64,000 nucleotides of DNA from Symsagittifera roscoffensis (lineage: Eukaryota > Xenacoelomorpha > Acoela > Convolutidae), in the NCBI RefSeq assembly GCF_963678635.1, contig NC_087071.1:25961378-26025377 (forward strand), in the 5' to 3' direction. A model generated the notes under the pieces. It made no database searches and was not told the origin of the DNA. It worked only from the letters and a program-made list of their open reading frames with translations. This document shows positions 42,080-53,194 of this stretch, in pieces; position 1 is the first letter of the stretch, and every line of letters starts with the position of its first letter. Both the position numbers and the translations under genes were made by a program.

Positions 42080-43640
42080 CGAGATAATTAAGAGCAATTT
42101 TTTACAACTAATAGAAAATCACTTAATAAAATTTTCAGAAAATGTTTCATCAATACGGCCATAACAGGTTCTTTGCTCACGAATGCCTTTTTCTGTCTTC
42201 GCTAACAATATTTTTAAGGTCAAACAAATTGAAATTTTGAGCTCTTCAAAATCACTATAAAAACCCCAACGTTATAATCCATTTTCAATTGATGATAATC
42301 GATTTTTTTTCTTTTTTATGGGCAATGACAGTGAAACTTAAGTATAATCGATTTTTTTTCATGGAACTCCATTGCGGGATCGACAAAAGGCTGTTTCGGC
42401 ATTTTTCGCAACAATTAAAAAAACTCTGTTTAATGGAAAATTTCGAAACAATTTCGTTTGCGTAAGAGTTTTTAAGAAAGCTAACCATCTGAATTATATT
42501 GTATGGATTTTTTAAAAATATTTTAACTCTTTTCCATTAATCAAAGTCCTGCAGTTGTTTACAAGAAGGTTTCAGCAACAAGAAGATCTGTCCTCAGAAA
42601 GAAAAATTTCACGCGTTGATTCAGTCAAATTCCGTAAAAAGTTCATCAATTAATTATAAATATTTTTATACTGGTTTCTGATGAAGCGACAGAAAATCTG
42701 AGGGACTATTCAATCTCTAACTAATCGAAAACAAAAACTTGTAAATTCATTGTCCTGTAATTGAGAGAAATTCACATTCAAACGCAATACAACAGTTACA
42801 TTAAAACAAAAATTTGTTTTTATTTCAACATTTGAATATTAATAATTTTGTGCAAAAAAATGCGTGTTATCCTTAATGCGGCAAATTTTGCTCAGAACCA
42901 CATATCTATACATTAGGCTTCTGTTTATTACAAAAGGACCGACTAATTCAGCATCGTACTTGATAAAAAAACAAAAAACAATAATAGAATGATACGAGAT
43001 AATCTAATATTTACTCTATATGAAACATTACCAAGCAAAAGTGTTGTTTTACATAGGATTGGGAGAACGCCATTAGACTTGAAGGTGTTTGTCAAGCGCG
43101 TCAAGCAGAAAAAAGTGAAACTACTTTTTGAGCGCACAAAAAGATAAGCGGCTGCTGAATTATCAAAATTCAAATCGAATTACAGGAATCGAAAGAAAAA
43201 ATTCTGAAAAAAGAGCAATTCCGATAAATGTTTCCTTCACTTTGGGTGTTTAAACCTTACAGAAATCTCGAACCGTGCTATTATTTTTATATAAACAATT
43301 TTATTGAAGATTCAGGTTTTAATTGTTACTTTGAATTTTTGCTGCCAAATTGAAAAAAAACTGTGTACACTAGATTAAAAATTTGCATACATTTAATGTT
43401 AGGATAACTCTTGTGATTTTAATGTTTTAGTTATTGAGGCTTTGAATTTGAACATTAATTTAAGTGTTAAACTTTTTCTTGATTGTTAAATCTTTATTTC
43501 ACTTTTTTCGCAATGGATTTGGTTGATAGTTTCAAAAACTTGTAGGCGTACAACTCGGTTGGAGGAAATTTAGAAAATTTACTCTTTATCCTTTACGGAG
43601 TCTGTTCTTGTTACCGAAAAAACCTCTTTTTTAGCTGCAT
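42080..43640. other. AT-rich spacer with scattered ATCGATT words
   Basis: No supportable gene. AATCGATTTTTTTTC occurs at about 42297 and 42348, and a GGAACTCCATTGCGGGAT phrase at about 42363 resembles the end of a CCCG-type element, but no matching left end is visible. Confidence 0.4.
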
Positions 43641-43645
43641 GTCTG

Positions 43646-43897
43646 TGTTGTCGTACACAAGTGTAACCCTTATTGTAAGACTGGTTCGTTGTAGGTTTTA
43701 TACGGTTGGGCTAGTATGGCCGGTTTCAATTACTAGCGCGTTTGATAATTTATTCCGAAAAGCGGAGCAAATATATGTTGTGATTGTGTGTTTTAACGTA
43801 GTAACCTTGATCTCTATCAGCTAATTAGTTACCAGTCAATTGTGCTTTATACGAAATTCATTGGGCTTTGCGACTATATTGCTTTATATAGACAACA
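43646..43897 (+). repeat. Probable Gypsy LTR (252 bp)
   Basis: Bounded by TGTTGTC and GACAACA, a 7-bp inverted terminus of the TG...CA kind. A Gypsy-type gag starts 87 bases downstream on the same strand, as expected for a 5' LTR plus leader. No convincing primer-binding site follows, and no second LTR was found in the window. Confidence 0.6.
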
Positions 43898-43984
43898 GTC
43901 AGTTTCAATTCAACACAATCACTTTTAATTTTAACCTATCTTAGTTAGCTTTAATATACCAGAGGTATTTGAAAACTTCGTACT

Positions 43985-44650
43985 ATGGCACAGTCAACTG
44001 ATTCGAATCCACGGGGAATTACCGCCTTTTTGCCACACCATACTGTGGAACCACCCACCCAATGGACTAATTGGATCGACCAGTTCAGTTGAAGAAGCCC
44101 AGGATTCAGAAAATGAAACGCAGAGGAAAGCCATGGAGGCCACAAACAAAGAAGTAAAGCAAGCCTGTGAAAACGCGGAGGACAAAATAATCATAGAGGA
44201 GAAACGAAAAATCGGGGGGTTGAGGAAAAACGAAGCAGACAAGAAAGTAAGATGCATTCTTTACTTGGCCTTGGGATCCTTGGGGAAAAGAGTGTTTTCT
44301 CAAAAACACCTAATAGTGAAAGTTTTATCTATCTCCTTCGAAGAAATCTTAGATTTTCTGGACGCAGTATTTAACAAGCCAGCGAATATTAAGTTTGAAC
44401 GATATAAGTTATTGAGCCGGAAACAGAAGGACAGAGAGTCCTGCAATTAATTTTTGGGAGCGCAAGCGATTTTAGCTAGATCGTCCGCTATTGGAGTTAA
44501 TGCAGAACAAGAGTGGATAAGAGATGTATTCATGTTCAATATGAGAAATTGCGGTCTCCAACGAAGACTCTTATCGAAATATTTTCATGTGAGTTTTTAT
44601 GGCACCAACAATCGGCAGGAAATAAAAAGCACCAGTCACGAAGAGTGAAC
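43985..44650 (+). pseudogene. Gypsy-type Gag, 5' part (frameshift and stop)
   Basis: The reading begins MAQSTDSNPRGITAF with PPTQWTNWIDQF, shifts frame near 44088, then continues as KRKIGGLRKNEADKKVRCIL, SLGKRVFSQKHL, FERYKLLSRKQKDRES, a stop at about 44448, and NAEQEWIRDVFMFNMRNCGL. Gag assembles the retroelement particle. WxxWIxxF, the conserved YLALG region and KQKDRES-type segments are typical of invertebrate Gypsy capsid domains. Decay continues after 44590, and a mariner-type MITE interrupts at 44754. Confidence 0.75.
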
Positions 44651-44753
44651 AATTGTTGCTGGTTGTCCATACACAATTTTGATTAGATTTTTCATAACAC
44701 GACTCTAAAGAGCAAAGGGTAAAACTAGCAGCGGGCGTGGGACTCGAGAACTA

Positions 44754-45485
44754 CAATGCTGATTTATATTAACCGGACAAAACGCGTTAAACTTGAAATT
44801 TAAAACGCGGTTTTCTCAAATTGGTTTGAGTTTAGGTGAAAACTTATATAGACAAGAGTTGCTTAAAATTTTAGCAGAATTAATATGGTGTAATTTATTT
44901 TGCGAAATTCGGGCCCAAAATTTTACCCCAAAATTGAGACATTTTGGCTTTTCTTAGTTAATCAAAAATTACGCCGAAAATACCCAGTCGATCACAGACA
45001 TAATTATATCAAAGTGAGCATCTCACGTAGCCCAACAAACTTTAAGAAGGGCATAATCTCCAAAAATTTGTATAAAAAATTTTATTTTTGTTTGATAGAC
45101 AAAAAAGGTCGTTTTTACTATACAAAATACCAACTTTTTATTTAAAAACTATTTTTAAACAATTTGCAACTTTTTTCGGAGAAAAAACTTTTTTTAAAGT
45201 TTGTTGGGCTACGTAGGGAGCTCACCTTGTTATAATTATGTCTGTGATCGACAGGGTTTTTTCGGCGTAATTTTTGATTAACTAAGAAAAGCCAAAATGA
45301 CCCATTTTTGGGGTAAAATTTCGGGCCAGAATTTCGCAAAATAAATTACATCATTTTAATTCTGCTAAAATTTTAAGCAAGTTTTATCTTCATAAGTTTT
45401 CACCTAAACTCGACCCAATATCAGAAAAACACGTTTTCAATTTCAAGTTTAACGCGCTTTGTCCGGTTAATTTCAATCAGCACTG
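44754..45485. mobile_element. Tc1/mariner-type MITE with long TIRs, 732 bp
   Basis: Ends CAATGCTGAT and, reverse complemented, CAGTGCTGAT. Inverted arms of about 300 bases follow (44754-45060 against 45190-45485), sharing AACCGGACAAA, GGTGAAAACTTAT and TTTTGCGAAATTC. TA flanks both ends (44752-44753, 45486-45487), the mariner target duplication. The centre is AT-rich and noncoding. Inserted into the Gypsy gag, splitting it. Confidence 0.9.
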
Positions 45486-45544
45486 TATAACAATCGAAGT
45501 GAAAACATCGGTGGAAAAAAACGTGAGGTCCAGATGAGGCGAGA

Positions 45545-45919
45545 ATGAAGCTTGAGAATGAAGCTGTATGGACCAGAAACGTCACCGTGAGGGAGTGTGC
45601 CAAACGAAACGTCAATGCCGACAAAGGAAATTCACAGTTTGAAAAACTAACATTCCGAAATCGAAACAACAGATGTCGAAGAATTAACTGCAAACAACTC
45701 TTGGCGAGAGCAGTGGAAGCGCCAGCGTCAACCGGGAACATTCAAAACAAAAACAATCATAATGTAGTATACATTGTGTCATCAATTGCAAATGGAGTGC
45801 TAGGAAACGCCCCGAAAAAAAAGAGAAGAGATGAAGTGGACGCAGTACAACCTGAAGGAAAGGCGGACACCAGGGTCATTGGACATAAACCAACTCCGCA
45901 AGGGAATCGTAAACCGCCG
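45545..45919 (+). pseudogene. Gypsy-type Gag, 3' part with decayed zinc knuckle
   Basis: Continuation of the Gag copy after the MITE. One frame stays open (NAPKKKRRDEVDAVQPEGK near 45810); another reads KRHREGVCQTKRQCRQRK near 45575, the trace of a CCHC nucleocapsid knuckle. Overlapping partial frames show indel decay. It ends at the palindromic element inserted at 45920. Confidence 0.55.
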
Positions 45920-46585
45920 CCCGGGACGAGATCCCGCTCAAAAACCGCTCAAGATTTGAGCGGTTTGAGCGGTTTTCCAGCAAGATTTGAGCGGTTTGAG
46001 CGGTTTGGGCGGGTTTTTTGGAAAAACCGCTCAAACCGCTCAAATCTTGCTTGAAAAACCGCTCATTTCTTGCGGTGATTTTTGAACGGTTTTTCAAGCA
46101 AGATTTGAGCGGTTTTTGAGCGGTTTTTGAGCGGTTTTTGAGCGGTCTTCCCGGGTCGAGGTCCCAGACTCAACGTTTCTCGTCTCTGCAAAACTCGAAC
46201 AAACACGTTCATCCAGGGGCGACCAATATGTAGTAATTTTCCAAAAAGTGCACAAAAACAGCATTTTTGACCAGCTCTTCACGTCAACAACCCCCCCCCC
46301 CCCGCCTCAACTTACTGACTATGAATCAGAAGATTGCGGGTTTGAATCCCTCCGTGGTCGACTTTTTATTTTTCAATCTTGCTTAGTTTTTGAGCGGTTT
46401 TTTTAGAGAAACCGCTCAAAACCGTTCAAATCTTGCGCGGTTTTTGAGCGGTTTTTTTTAGATAAACCGTTCAAAAACCGCTCAAACCGCTCATTTTGAA
46501 GCAAGATTTTGAGCGTAATTGTCTAAAAAAACCGTTCAAACCACTCAAATCTTGCTTCAAATTAGGTGAAAAATCTCGACTCGGG
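45920..46585. mobile_element. CCCG-ended palindromic-word MITE, TTTGAGCGGT family (666 bp)
   Basis: Begins CCCGGGACGAGATCCCGC and ends ATCTCGACTCGGG. CG flanks both sides (45918-45919, 46586-46587), though CG is self-complementary. Inverted relative to the 12332 copy: the CACCTAATTTGAAGC end lies on the right and the tRNA-like part is on the plus strand. An internal CCCGGGTCGAGGTCCCAGACTC near 46150 matches the internal terminus of the first copy. Contains a poly-C run (46291-46303). Inserted into the Gypsy gag remnant. Confidence 0.85.
46311..46360 (+). pseudogene. tRNA-Arg-like 3' half inside the palindromic element
   Basis: CTGACTATGAATCAG forms the anticodon arm; GCGGGTTTGAATCCCTCCGT the T arm, followed by GGTCG. 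It aligns with the module at 12556-12628, but the 5' half is replaced by a poly-C region and the anticodon position reads ATG. A shared module in two separated copies shows it belonged to the element before these insertions. Confidence 0.65.
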
Positions 46586-46653
46586 CGGTGTTACTGCGGC
46601 CAATCTATTTCTTATATTCGCTAGAAGTGACTATCGAACAAAAGGAAGAGCGT

Positions 46654-46677
46654 AGGGGGAGGGGGAGGAAGGAGAAG
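46654..46677 (+). other. Purine tract, candidate Gypsy polypurine tract
   Basis: An uninterrupted A/G run rich in G, downstream of the Gypsy Gag remnant on the same strand. A polypurine tract precedes the 3' LTR, but no LTR copy follows, so this may be chance. Confidence 0.25.
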
Positions 46678-46745
46678 TAAAAACGAAACAATGTAGCTTG
46701 TAGAGGAAACCTAGAAACTAAAACCTAAACTGATGAACTCGAATG

Positions 46746-48465
46746 CTATGAAATAGTAGAGAAATATTGAAGACCGGGAATTTGTTCCACTCCCACGGAA
46801 TTAAGCTGCAATCGATTGGTTTCGGAATACTTCCTGCATCGCAAGTCCGATAGGACTGCTGTAAAACTGTGTCTGCTTTTTAATGTGACCTGAACTTCGT
46901 GAGATTGATGACTCATTGCCATCTCTATCCGCTGTGTTGTCTGCTGTAGATTTCTGTGGGCTGCCCATTGTTTTGTTTGGGCTGGAGATCGGTGTTTACT
47001 TTGCAAGCTTCAGGTACTAGGTCTAGTACTAGGTCATCCTACGAAGAAATTGGCAACAGTCTGGCCGCGTGTGAAACAATTTCCGCACTTGGTTGAGTCG
47101 TTACTCTCATAGTATTCTTGGACCGGCTGTTGTGTAATTTGATTGAGATCGGAACTGATTTAAAACTGGTCAGTTGGTCGGTTGGTCGATTGGAGATGAA
47201 CTTGCCACTGGTGAGTTGATGATCTCCTGGCACTCTAGGAAAATCTGGTTAGATCTATAATCGTGACCGCTGATTGGGGCATCTGGATTGGAGTGCTGAC
47301 ACTGGTTTTGTTGGGGGCAATCCTCCGAAGTTTTCCCTAGACTGGGACCACCGCGCTGATAGCTTTGACGACGCTGTTATTTGTCCAGGTTGAGCTTGTA
47401 CTTTCGGAACTGTCGGTTCGTCCAAAGATGAAGACGTCGAGTTGCTCCTTTGTTTCTTTGCTCTTTTACACGGTTATTTTCTTGCTGGGTCCTTGACGGT
47501 TTTCAGACTTGGAAGTTGGTGAGCCCGTTGTGCATGGTCTGAATCTGTGAGTTCCCGGTGTTAGACTATTTCTAAGTGCAGGCGCTAGTAGCTGGTTTCT
47601 GTCTGTTAATATGCGAAGCGCCCGCCGGCCTTTTTCCTGTGAAAGCTTCTTTTTCCATACCATCCATTTATTTGCGGAATTAGCTACTCGTTTGAGGGAT
47701 CTATAGTTTTTGTATCCGCGACTGATGCGCTATCGATTTTGAACATAGGTGTGGCTTATCTTGGCTTCGGCATCTTTACCTCACCAATTTGGTCTACTGT
47801 CGCATGTATCTATTCTGTCTTCTGCAGTTAGGAGGTCTCTTTCGAGATGTTGCTCCACTAAAAACAATTGGAACTTAAATTTATCGGTCGTTAACGATCT
47901 TTCAGTTATTGGTTTTCTGCAAAAATAGGGATAGTCCTGTAATTGAGTTTTTTTATTTGAATTTCTTCAATTATCATTTTTAAAGCCCATTGAATATCTG
48001 ATGGATTATTTTTATAACTGTTAAGTCCACAATTTCTTTTTGATGGTCTGTATTATACGTTCTACCAATCCACACACTCGGCTATATTTGACTGAATATA
48101 AAGTGTGATGTATGCCTTTCAATTTCCAATTTTGAATTGGTCCCTTCTAATTGCGTTTGGAATAATGTGTAAAAGAGTCTAATTCTCCTAGATTTTAAAG
48201 TTTTTGTTGTCTCCAATTGATAAAGTGTAATTTATGCCTTTCAATTTCCAATTTTGAATTGGTCCCTTCTAATTGATTTTGGAATAATGTGTAAAAGAAT
48301 CTAATTCTCCTAGATTTTAAAATTTTTGTTATCTTCAATTGATTTGGCAAGCATTGATGACAATTATTTGGAACAACTGTCGATAGCTGCCAATATGTAC
48401 AGTTAATTTTTTGAAGCATCTGATAAAGGACCAGCGTACTTCTTGAAGCTCCCCATTAGGACCGT
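46746..48465 (-). pseudogene. Decayed minus-strand Gypsy-like sequence
   Basis: Moderate-GC sequence with short minus-strand frames (46746-47006, 47039-47233, 47466-47663) lying 3' of an integrase zinc domain on the same strand. By position it could hold the integrase C-terminal part and the element's 3' end. No motif can be assigned; frames are broken. Confidence 0.3.
48095..48340. repeat. Tandem duplication, 122-bp period
   Basis: AATTTCCAATTTTGAATTGG at 48121 and 48243 anchors two near-identical copies, including CTAATTCTCCTAGATTTTAAA. Noncoding. Confidence 0.85.
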
Positions 48466-48765
48466 TTAAAAAGGGACCGAAAGAGATTTGTACATTTCGA
48501 AAGGACTCATCGGCTTTAAATTCTTACCGAATATGGTGCACTCTTTGCCGTTCTTGCATAGGTTTATGATGTCTATGTGAACTCTCGGCCAACACAAATG
48601 CTGGACTGTGCCCACCATGGCTTGCTGACCTGGATGGCAGCAATGTAAGCGGATCAACGCTGCCAGTTGAAGGCAACCCGGAATAGCAAAATTATCATCA
48701 ATGATGATGCAGCCGTCAATAATGACGAGTCCTTCATAGTCCTTATTCTCTATTCCTGCCTTCAT
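48466..48765 (-). pseudogene. Gypsy integrase H2C2 zinc-binding domain remnant
   Basis: A minus-strand 99-codon frame reads DGCIIIDDNFAIPGCLQ then a helix, HCCHPGQQAM, WPRVHIDIINLC and GKECTIFGKN. The order Ile-Pro strand, H-x2-H-P-G, W-P-x-V-x-x-D-I and a Cys pair is the N-terminal H2C2 domain of LTR-retrotransposon integrase, which binds element ends. The Cys spacing (C-x5-C) is wider than the usual C-x2-C, and the catalytic core does not follow intact. Opposite in strand to the Gypsy Gag at 44 kb, so a separate or inverted copy. Confidence 0.65.
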
Positions 48766-49279
48766 TAGTCTGGGCGTCGCATTTTCATCTGTTAGCCCAT
48801 TGAGTATGTCTGCTTCTATTATACCTTCTAGACCTTCGTGTCCTCAGTAGAGATTCTTTGACCCAGAGAAACTCGGTTCAACTGTTCTGCAGTCCGCTTG
48901 GGTCTGGTCTTTGGCTCCTTTTAAAAAATCGCAATTTTGGTGGCGTACTTGGGTCGTCTTATTTCGCCTGCTTCAACTAACGACTTTCTTCTCGGTCTTA
49001 TTGCTTTCTAACCTCGAATACGTCTGGGACGACCGGGTAACTTTCTGTGTATCGGCGCAAAATCATTCAGAAATCTTCGGAAACTTTCGTCTATTATTGA
49101 TTCTTACGATACATTCGACAAATCTAAAATTGAACAAATTTTATAGATTGATGAGTCGCAATTGACAGAGTGATATTGACAAAATGAAAAATTTGTTTTG
49201 ATATGTTACAGATAGATACAGGGATGAATGAATCATGTTACAGAATTTATAAGAAAACTCTGGTTTTCTGCCAGTAACT

Positions 49280-49470
49280 TGGATACGATTACTCGAACCT
49301 GATTGGTCCCCACTTGTGCATGAAATAATTGCGCCCTCTCGCGGAATGCTTTTATAAAAAAAATTCTGCTCGAAATTGATTGGTTCAGTTCTGTGCTTTA
49401 ATTAGCGATGCTCTCTTGCGGTATGCATCGATAAACAGTACTCAATTTTGATTGGCTAAATCAGCCGCGG
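49280..49470. repeat. Short repeat with GATTGG and GCGG(A/T)ATGC motifs
   Basis: Two diverged copies read GATTGGTCCCC...CTCTCGCGGAATGC and GATTGGTTCAG...CTCTTGCGGTATGC, with a third GATTGGC at about 49451. GATTGG is the reverse complement of the CCAAT box; in this spacing it could be a promoter-like cluster, but no adjacent gene start is visible. Confidence 0.35.
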
Positions 49471-49661
49471 TATCTTGTTTATAGATGATGCCTCTGATGA
49501 TTTTGAGCGTGTTGTCCATTGCTTTTCGAAATTCCTCAGGCATAACTCCTTCACTACTTATTTTGGATTAGTTCATATCAGTACTTCAGGGCCGACCAAT
49601 AAAAATTCTTATAACCAGGATTGATCAATACGTCCAATTATACAACTCCCTTTATAATCAA

Positions 49662-50310
49662 AGATAGCCGGTTACTGTACAAGTAGCTCAGAATGTTCCC
49701 ACCACAGTCTTAAAAAATACTTGTTTTTTTTTCAGAAAAAAAAATCTTTTTCAATTTATTGTCGTTTTTTCGGCGTGGTGGATTAGATACATAAGGTACA
49801 AAAATCTGGGTCAATAAATTAGTTATTTGCAACAGCCAGGCTAAAATAAGCAAGATGATAAACAGTTTTTATAAAAAAAAACTAGAAAACCGAAAAAACT
49901 TCAAAAAAAACTTCGAAAGAATTTTTAGGTTTGCTTGTAGTTTTTTAAAATTTCGAAACCTATGATTCCAAATACGCGTTAAAATACTCATTGTAAATTA
50001 ACGTCACCCAAGGAAAACTAAGTTTTAACATTTTAATTTGAGCTATTAAAGCTTTTATAATAATACTGCTCGCTCGCTTTATTCGCTCGGAACAGGACGA
50101 AAAATAAAAAAAATTCAACCCATTTTTTCTCGACACTGAGAAAAAATTTTCAAAACTTTTTGAAATGCTTCAAATCACGACTGTAAGAGCTTTAATTTAA
50201 TATACCACTCAACCCAATCAGATGATTTTTTGGTACCTGATTTTGTGTGGAAAACAAAACAAAAAAAACTAAAACAGACACGAATACAAAGTTCCTCCTA
50301 ATTTTCAATA
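49662..50310 (+). repeat. Interspersed repeat, copy 2
   Basis: Same family and orientation as 39633-40205, with the head phrase GGTTACTGTACAAGTAGC and matching internal blocks. The head phrase recurs at about 50334 (GTACTGTGCAAGTAGC), directly before the next element. Confidence 0.6.
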
Positions 50311-50344
50311 GTCGGAACAACAAAGATTGCCATGTACTGTGCAA

Positions 50345-51392
50345 GTAGCACCGGTCAATTTCAAAAAAAAAATTAGAATAAAATACTTTTTCTTTCCTTT
50401 TCCTAAACTGCCTGGGCTAACTAAAAAAGCTTGTCCTACAAAGCATGAAAAATTATATGAAATTATATATGAAAAATGCTTATCATACAATTTGATACAA
50501 TTCCATGGATACAGAAAATGTTAAGAAAGCCCTAGGACGAGCTTTTTTTTCATTATTGGAAATGGTTGGTTAAACATTTTTTTTCATAAACCAAAAAGTT
50601 GATTTTTTGAAATTTTGTTTCTCAAAAAATTTGGGATGTGTTCGTGACCGAACACAAGTAACTAAAACCATGGTTTACTCAAAAGTAGAGTCAGCAAAGG
50701 GTTGATTGTCTGGCATTTACAATATAGTACATTGGAAACGACCTGAACTGTGTAAGAGTTGTCTTCACAAATCAAATACTGAAAGCATCAAACTCTTAAA
50801 TGTTGGCAAAAATTTCAACGATGATTATGTTTAAAATTAGAACATTCAAATAATCAAGGCACATATAAACATGCCATACAAATGAAATAGGAGTCTTAAG
50901 CCTGTTTTAAAAAAAGTATCCAGAGAAACGGAAAAAATCTAATTTTTGTGTATCCAGGACTACGTTACGCAGACAAGAAATTATAATTTGCATGCAAAAT
51001 TTTTTTTGGAAAATGTTTGTTTGAGTAGAAAACTCGATTTGCGGGTGACAAAAAAAAACAAAAAAAAATTGGGGCAATTTCAATATCACTTGGAAAAATT
51101 TTTGTTGTCGCCGTAAAAAAAACGCTAGTCTTATAATTTTCCTATATGGAAATTGTATGATAACCATTTTTTCCAAAAAAAAACAGTTTTTTTCATCACC
51201 AGACTGTTTCATTTGGTTCAAATAGCCGCAGAAAATAGTTCGAATCTTTTTTTTGAATGATTTTTTGAAATGGTATGAAAATTGCATGACTAGCAATTTT
51301 CCAAATGTTTGATGTACGGAATTGTATGATAAGCATTTTCGGCGTATGGAATTGTAAGATAAACATTTTCGGTTTATGGAGGTCAACCCGGG
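50345..51392. mobile_element. TTGTATGATAAG-family CCCG element, inverted copy (left end uncertain)
   Basis: The right part (50930-51392) is the reverse complement of 34562-34985, ending TATGGAGGTCAACCCGGG. Shared internal blocks include TGCGGCTATTTGA, GCATGCAAATTATAA and CGTAGTCCTGGATAC. Family words appear at 50460-50520. The left terminus may be CACCGGTCAATTTC near 50345, which is degenerate, so that boundary and any target duplication are unproven. Confidence 0.6.
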
Positions 51393-51583
51393 TGGTAACG
51401 TTTTTATTGCGGGGTATGATTCAAGAACTATACAAAGGCGTAGAAGTTATTACATTTTTTCCAGACAGCTAACTACCTTTTTTTATATTAAAAGATGTGT
51501 CTATAAGATGTAACTTTTATGAATTGTATTACAACAATCGAGTGTGCTCCCTTCTTGAACAACGCATTTGCAAATATTATTTG

Positions 51584-52190
51584 CTAAAAAGTGAGGTTCA
51601 GTTCGTCCATCAAGTGTGTGATGTCTTGATAGATTACATTGATGTAGCTCTCTGAAGGATAGTCAGCATCTTCGTTTGGCATCGCAAACACTATTATGTT
51701 GCTGCTTCTCATTCTGCATTTGCTACTGGTCTTCCGATGAGTATCAGGAGTGAATGCAAGTGACCCTTTCCTTAACAAGAGAGATGTTTCAGTGCTGGAT
51801 TCACCCAGCTGCATGAAACTTACCGTAACGCTTTTGCTTCAAGATGTCTTCAGAAAAACAGACAATAAAAAAAATCAAGTTTCGAATTCTTAATATAACT
51901 TTGAAAAAATTTTGAAAAAGAAAATGCGGTTTAAAAAAATGTCAGCATTAAGAGATGTCGTATAGAAATCGTTAAGGCAAAAACTTTTCAATTTTCAAAG
52001 CACTTACGAAAAAAGCGTGCAGGTCTCGACTTCTGAAATCCATTAAGAGTATACATACTTGGTATGTGATCTCCTGGCAGGAACCTTCAGTCTCCCCATG
52101 TCACCATCAGCTGCATTGGAACTCCTGAGAGAACACGTTGCCTCCCCCACACTGTATATCTGTAGACCTCCTATCAGATTAGTCTCTCGG
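51584..52190 (-). CDS. Exons of an unidentified minus-strand gene
   Basis: GC-richer islands on the minus strand. Near 52180-52030 the reading is SENSRETNLIGGLQIYS, then GEATCSLRSSNAADGD and MGRLKVPARRSHTK before GTATGTATAC. A short exon-like piece ends at GTAAGTGC near 52010. The last exon (51814-51584 frame) reads KGSLAFTPDTHRKTSS onward to HLMDELNLTF and stop. Exact joins are uncertain; one implied intron (about 53 bases, GTAAGTTTC to TTGTTAAG) is typical of the other small introns here. Nothing identifies the product. Confidence 0.35.
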
Positions 52191-52676
52191 CTATTTTCTG
52201 AGTAGTTTCGAATCAATTTAACAATTTAGGCTTCTTAAATTAACTAAACACAATCATGCCTCCTGAATAGCAAATCAGGAGGTCGTAAAAACAGAGGGAA
52301 TCTAACCACCAATTTTATACGTTTTCACGAGTGAACTTTGGGTAAAAAAAACTTTACAAAACTCGAGTCTACCAGAGTCAAAGGCATTTTTAAGCAATTA
52401 AAAACTTGTATGTGTAATTCGGAAAAAAATTGAAGTTTTTCATTTGGTTTAAAACAATTTATCGCTCTTATCATAATGTACAAATATCATGCCTTGAGCA
52501 TGTACGATACTTTAAACCCATTTTTTCTACGATGACTAGACGCTAGTGATCTCGGAATTTTGCACGATAATTCATTCAATGCTTGCAGGTAAAAAAAATA
52601 AAACCTTGCAATTTTTTAAGGGAAAGGCGTACATTCAATTTCTAGTAATAATGCAAGAGTTGCGTTCCAAATTATG

Positions 52677-52840
52677 CTAGACTATTTTGAGGCTGCTTTT
52701 GTTAAATTGAGTTGTGCCTATTTTCTCCTCCAGCCGAGACTGTCTGGCCAAGTTGAAGTTCCTCTGGACTTGTCTGGCATGTGTCAGCTGCCACTGCAAG
52801 TCTTCCCTCTGCACCTCAACAATCACTGCCATCGTACTCC
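52677..52840 (-). CDS. Exon of an unidentified minus-strand gene
   Basis: After the acceptor GCGTGTTCAG the minus strand reads STMAVIVEVQREDLQWQLTH, then ARQVQRNFNLARQSRLEEKIG, and stays open to a stop at 52677. Codon composition is markedly GC-richer than the flanks. The helical, charged sequence could form a coiled coil. It may belong to the same gene as the exons at 51.6-52.2 kb, but no canonical donor is seen at its end. Confidence 0.35.
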
Positions 52841-53194
52841 TGAACACGCATAAATACATAATGAACAAACTTCCTCCATATTTTATAAACATAGTGTAAT
52901 TTGTCAAAAGAGTAATGCGGCCGCTCCTACAGTAGGACAGAACACCTATAGAAAAACAACTATATAATTTCTATACAAAAACTACAGACGAAAAAATAAC
53001 AGACATCTTGACTGTTCCCGCCAACGGTACATAAGGACCAAGATCCTATATTGCAAAAGGGATAAGTTGTTGGAGAAAATTCCAAAAACTCGAATATATA
53101 TTGTTTAGTTTGGCCTTTTTTGTTTTACAATTTTCCACAACTTTGACAGTGAGACCTGAAGAAACTGAAAAAATATATTGAGATCGAAAAAAAA

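Noticed and set aside
44900-45339. Two similar frames (44900-45145 plus, 45142-45339 minus) suggesting paired genes
   Set aside because: They are the two inverted arms of the mariner-type MITE read in opposite directions.
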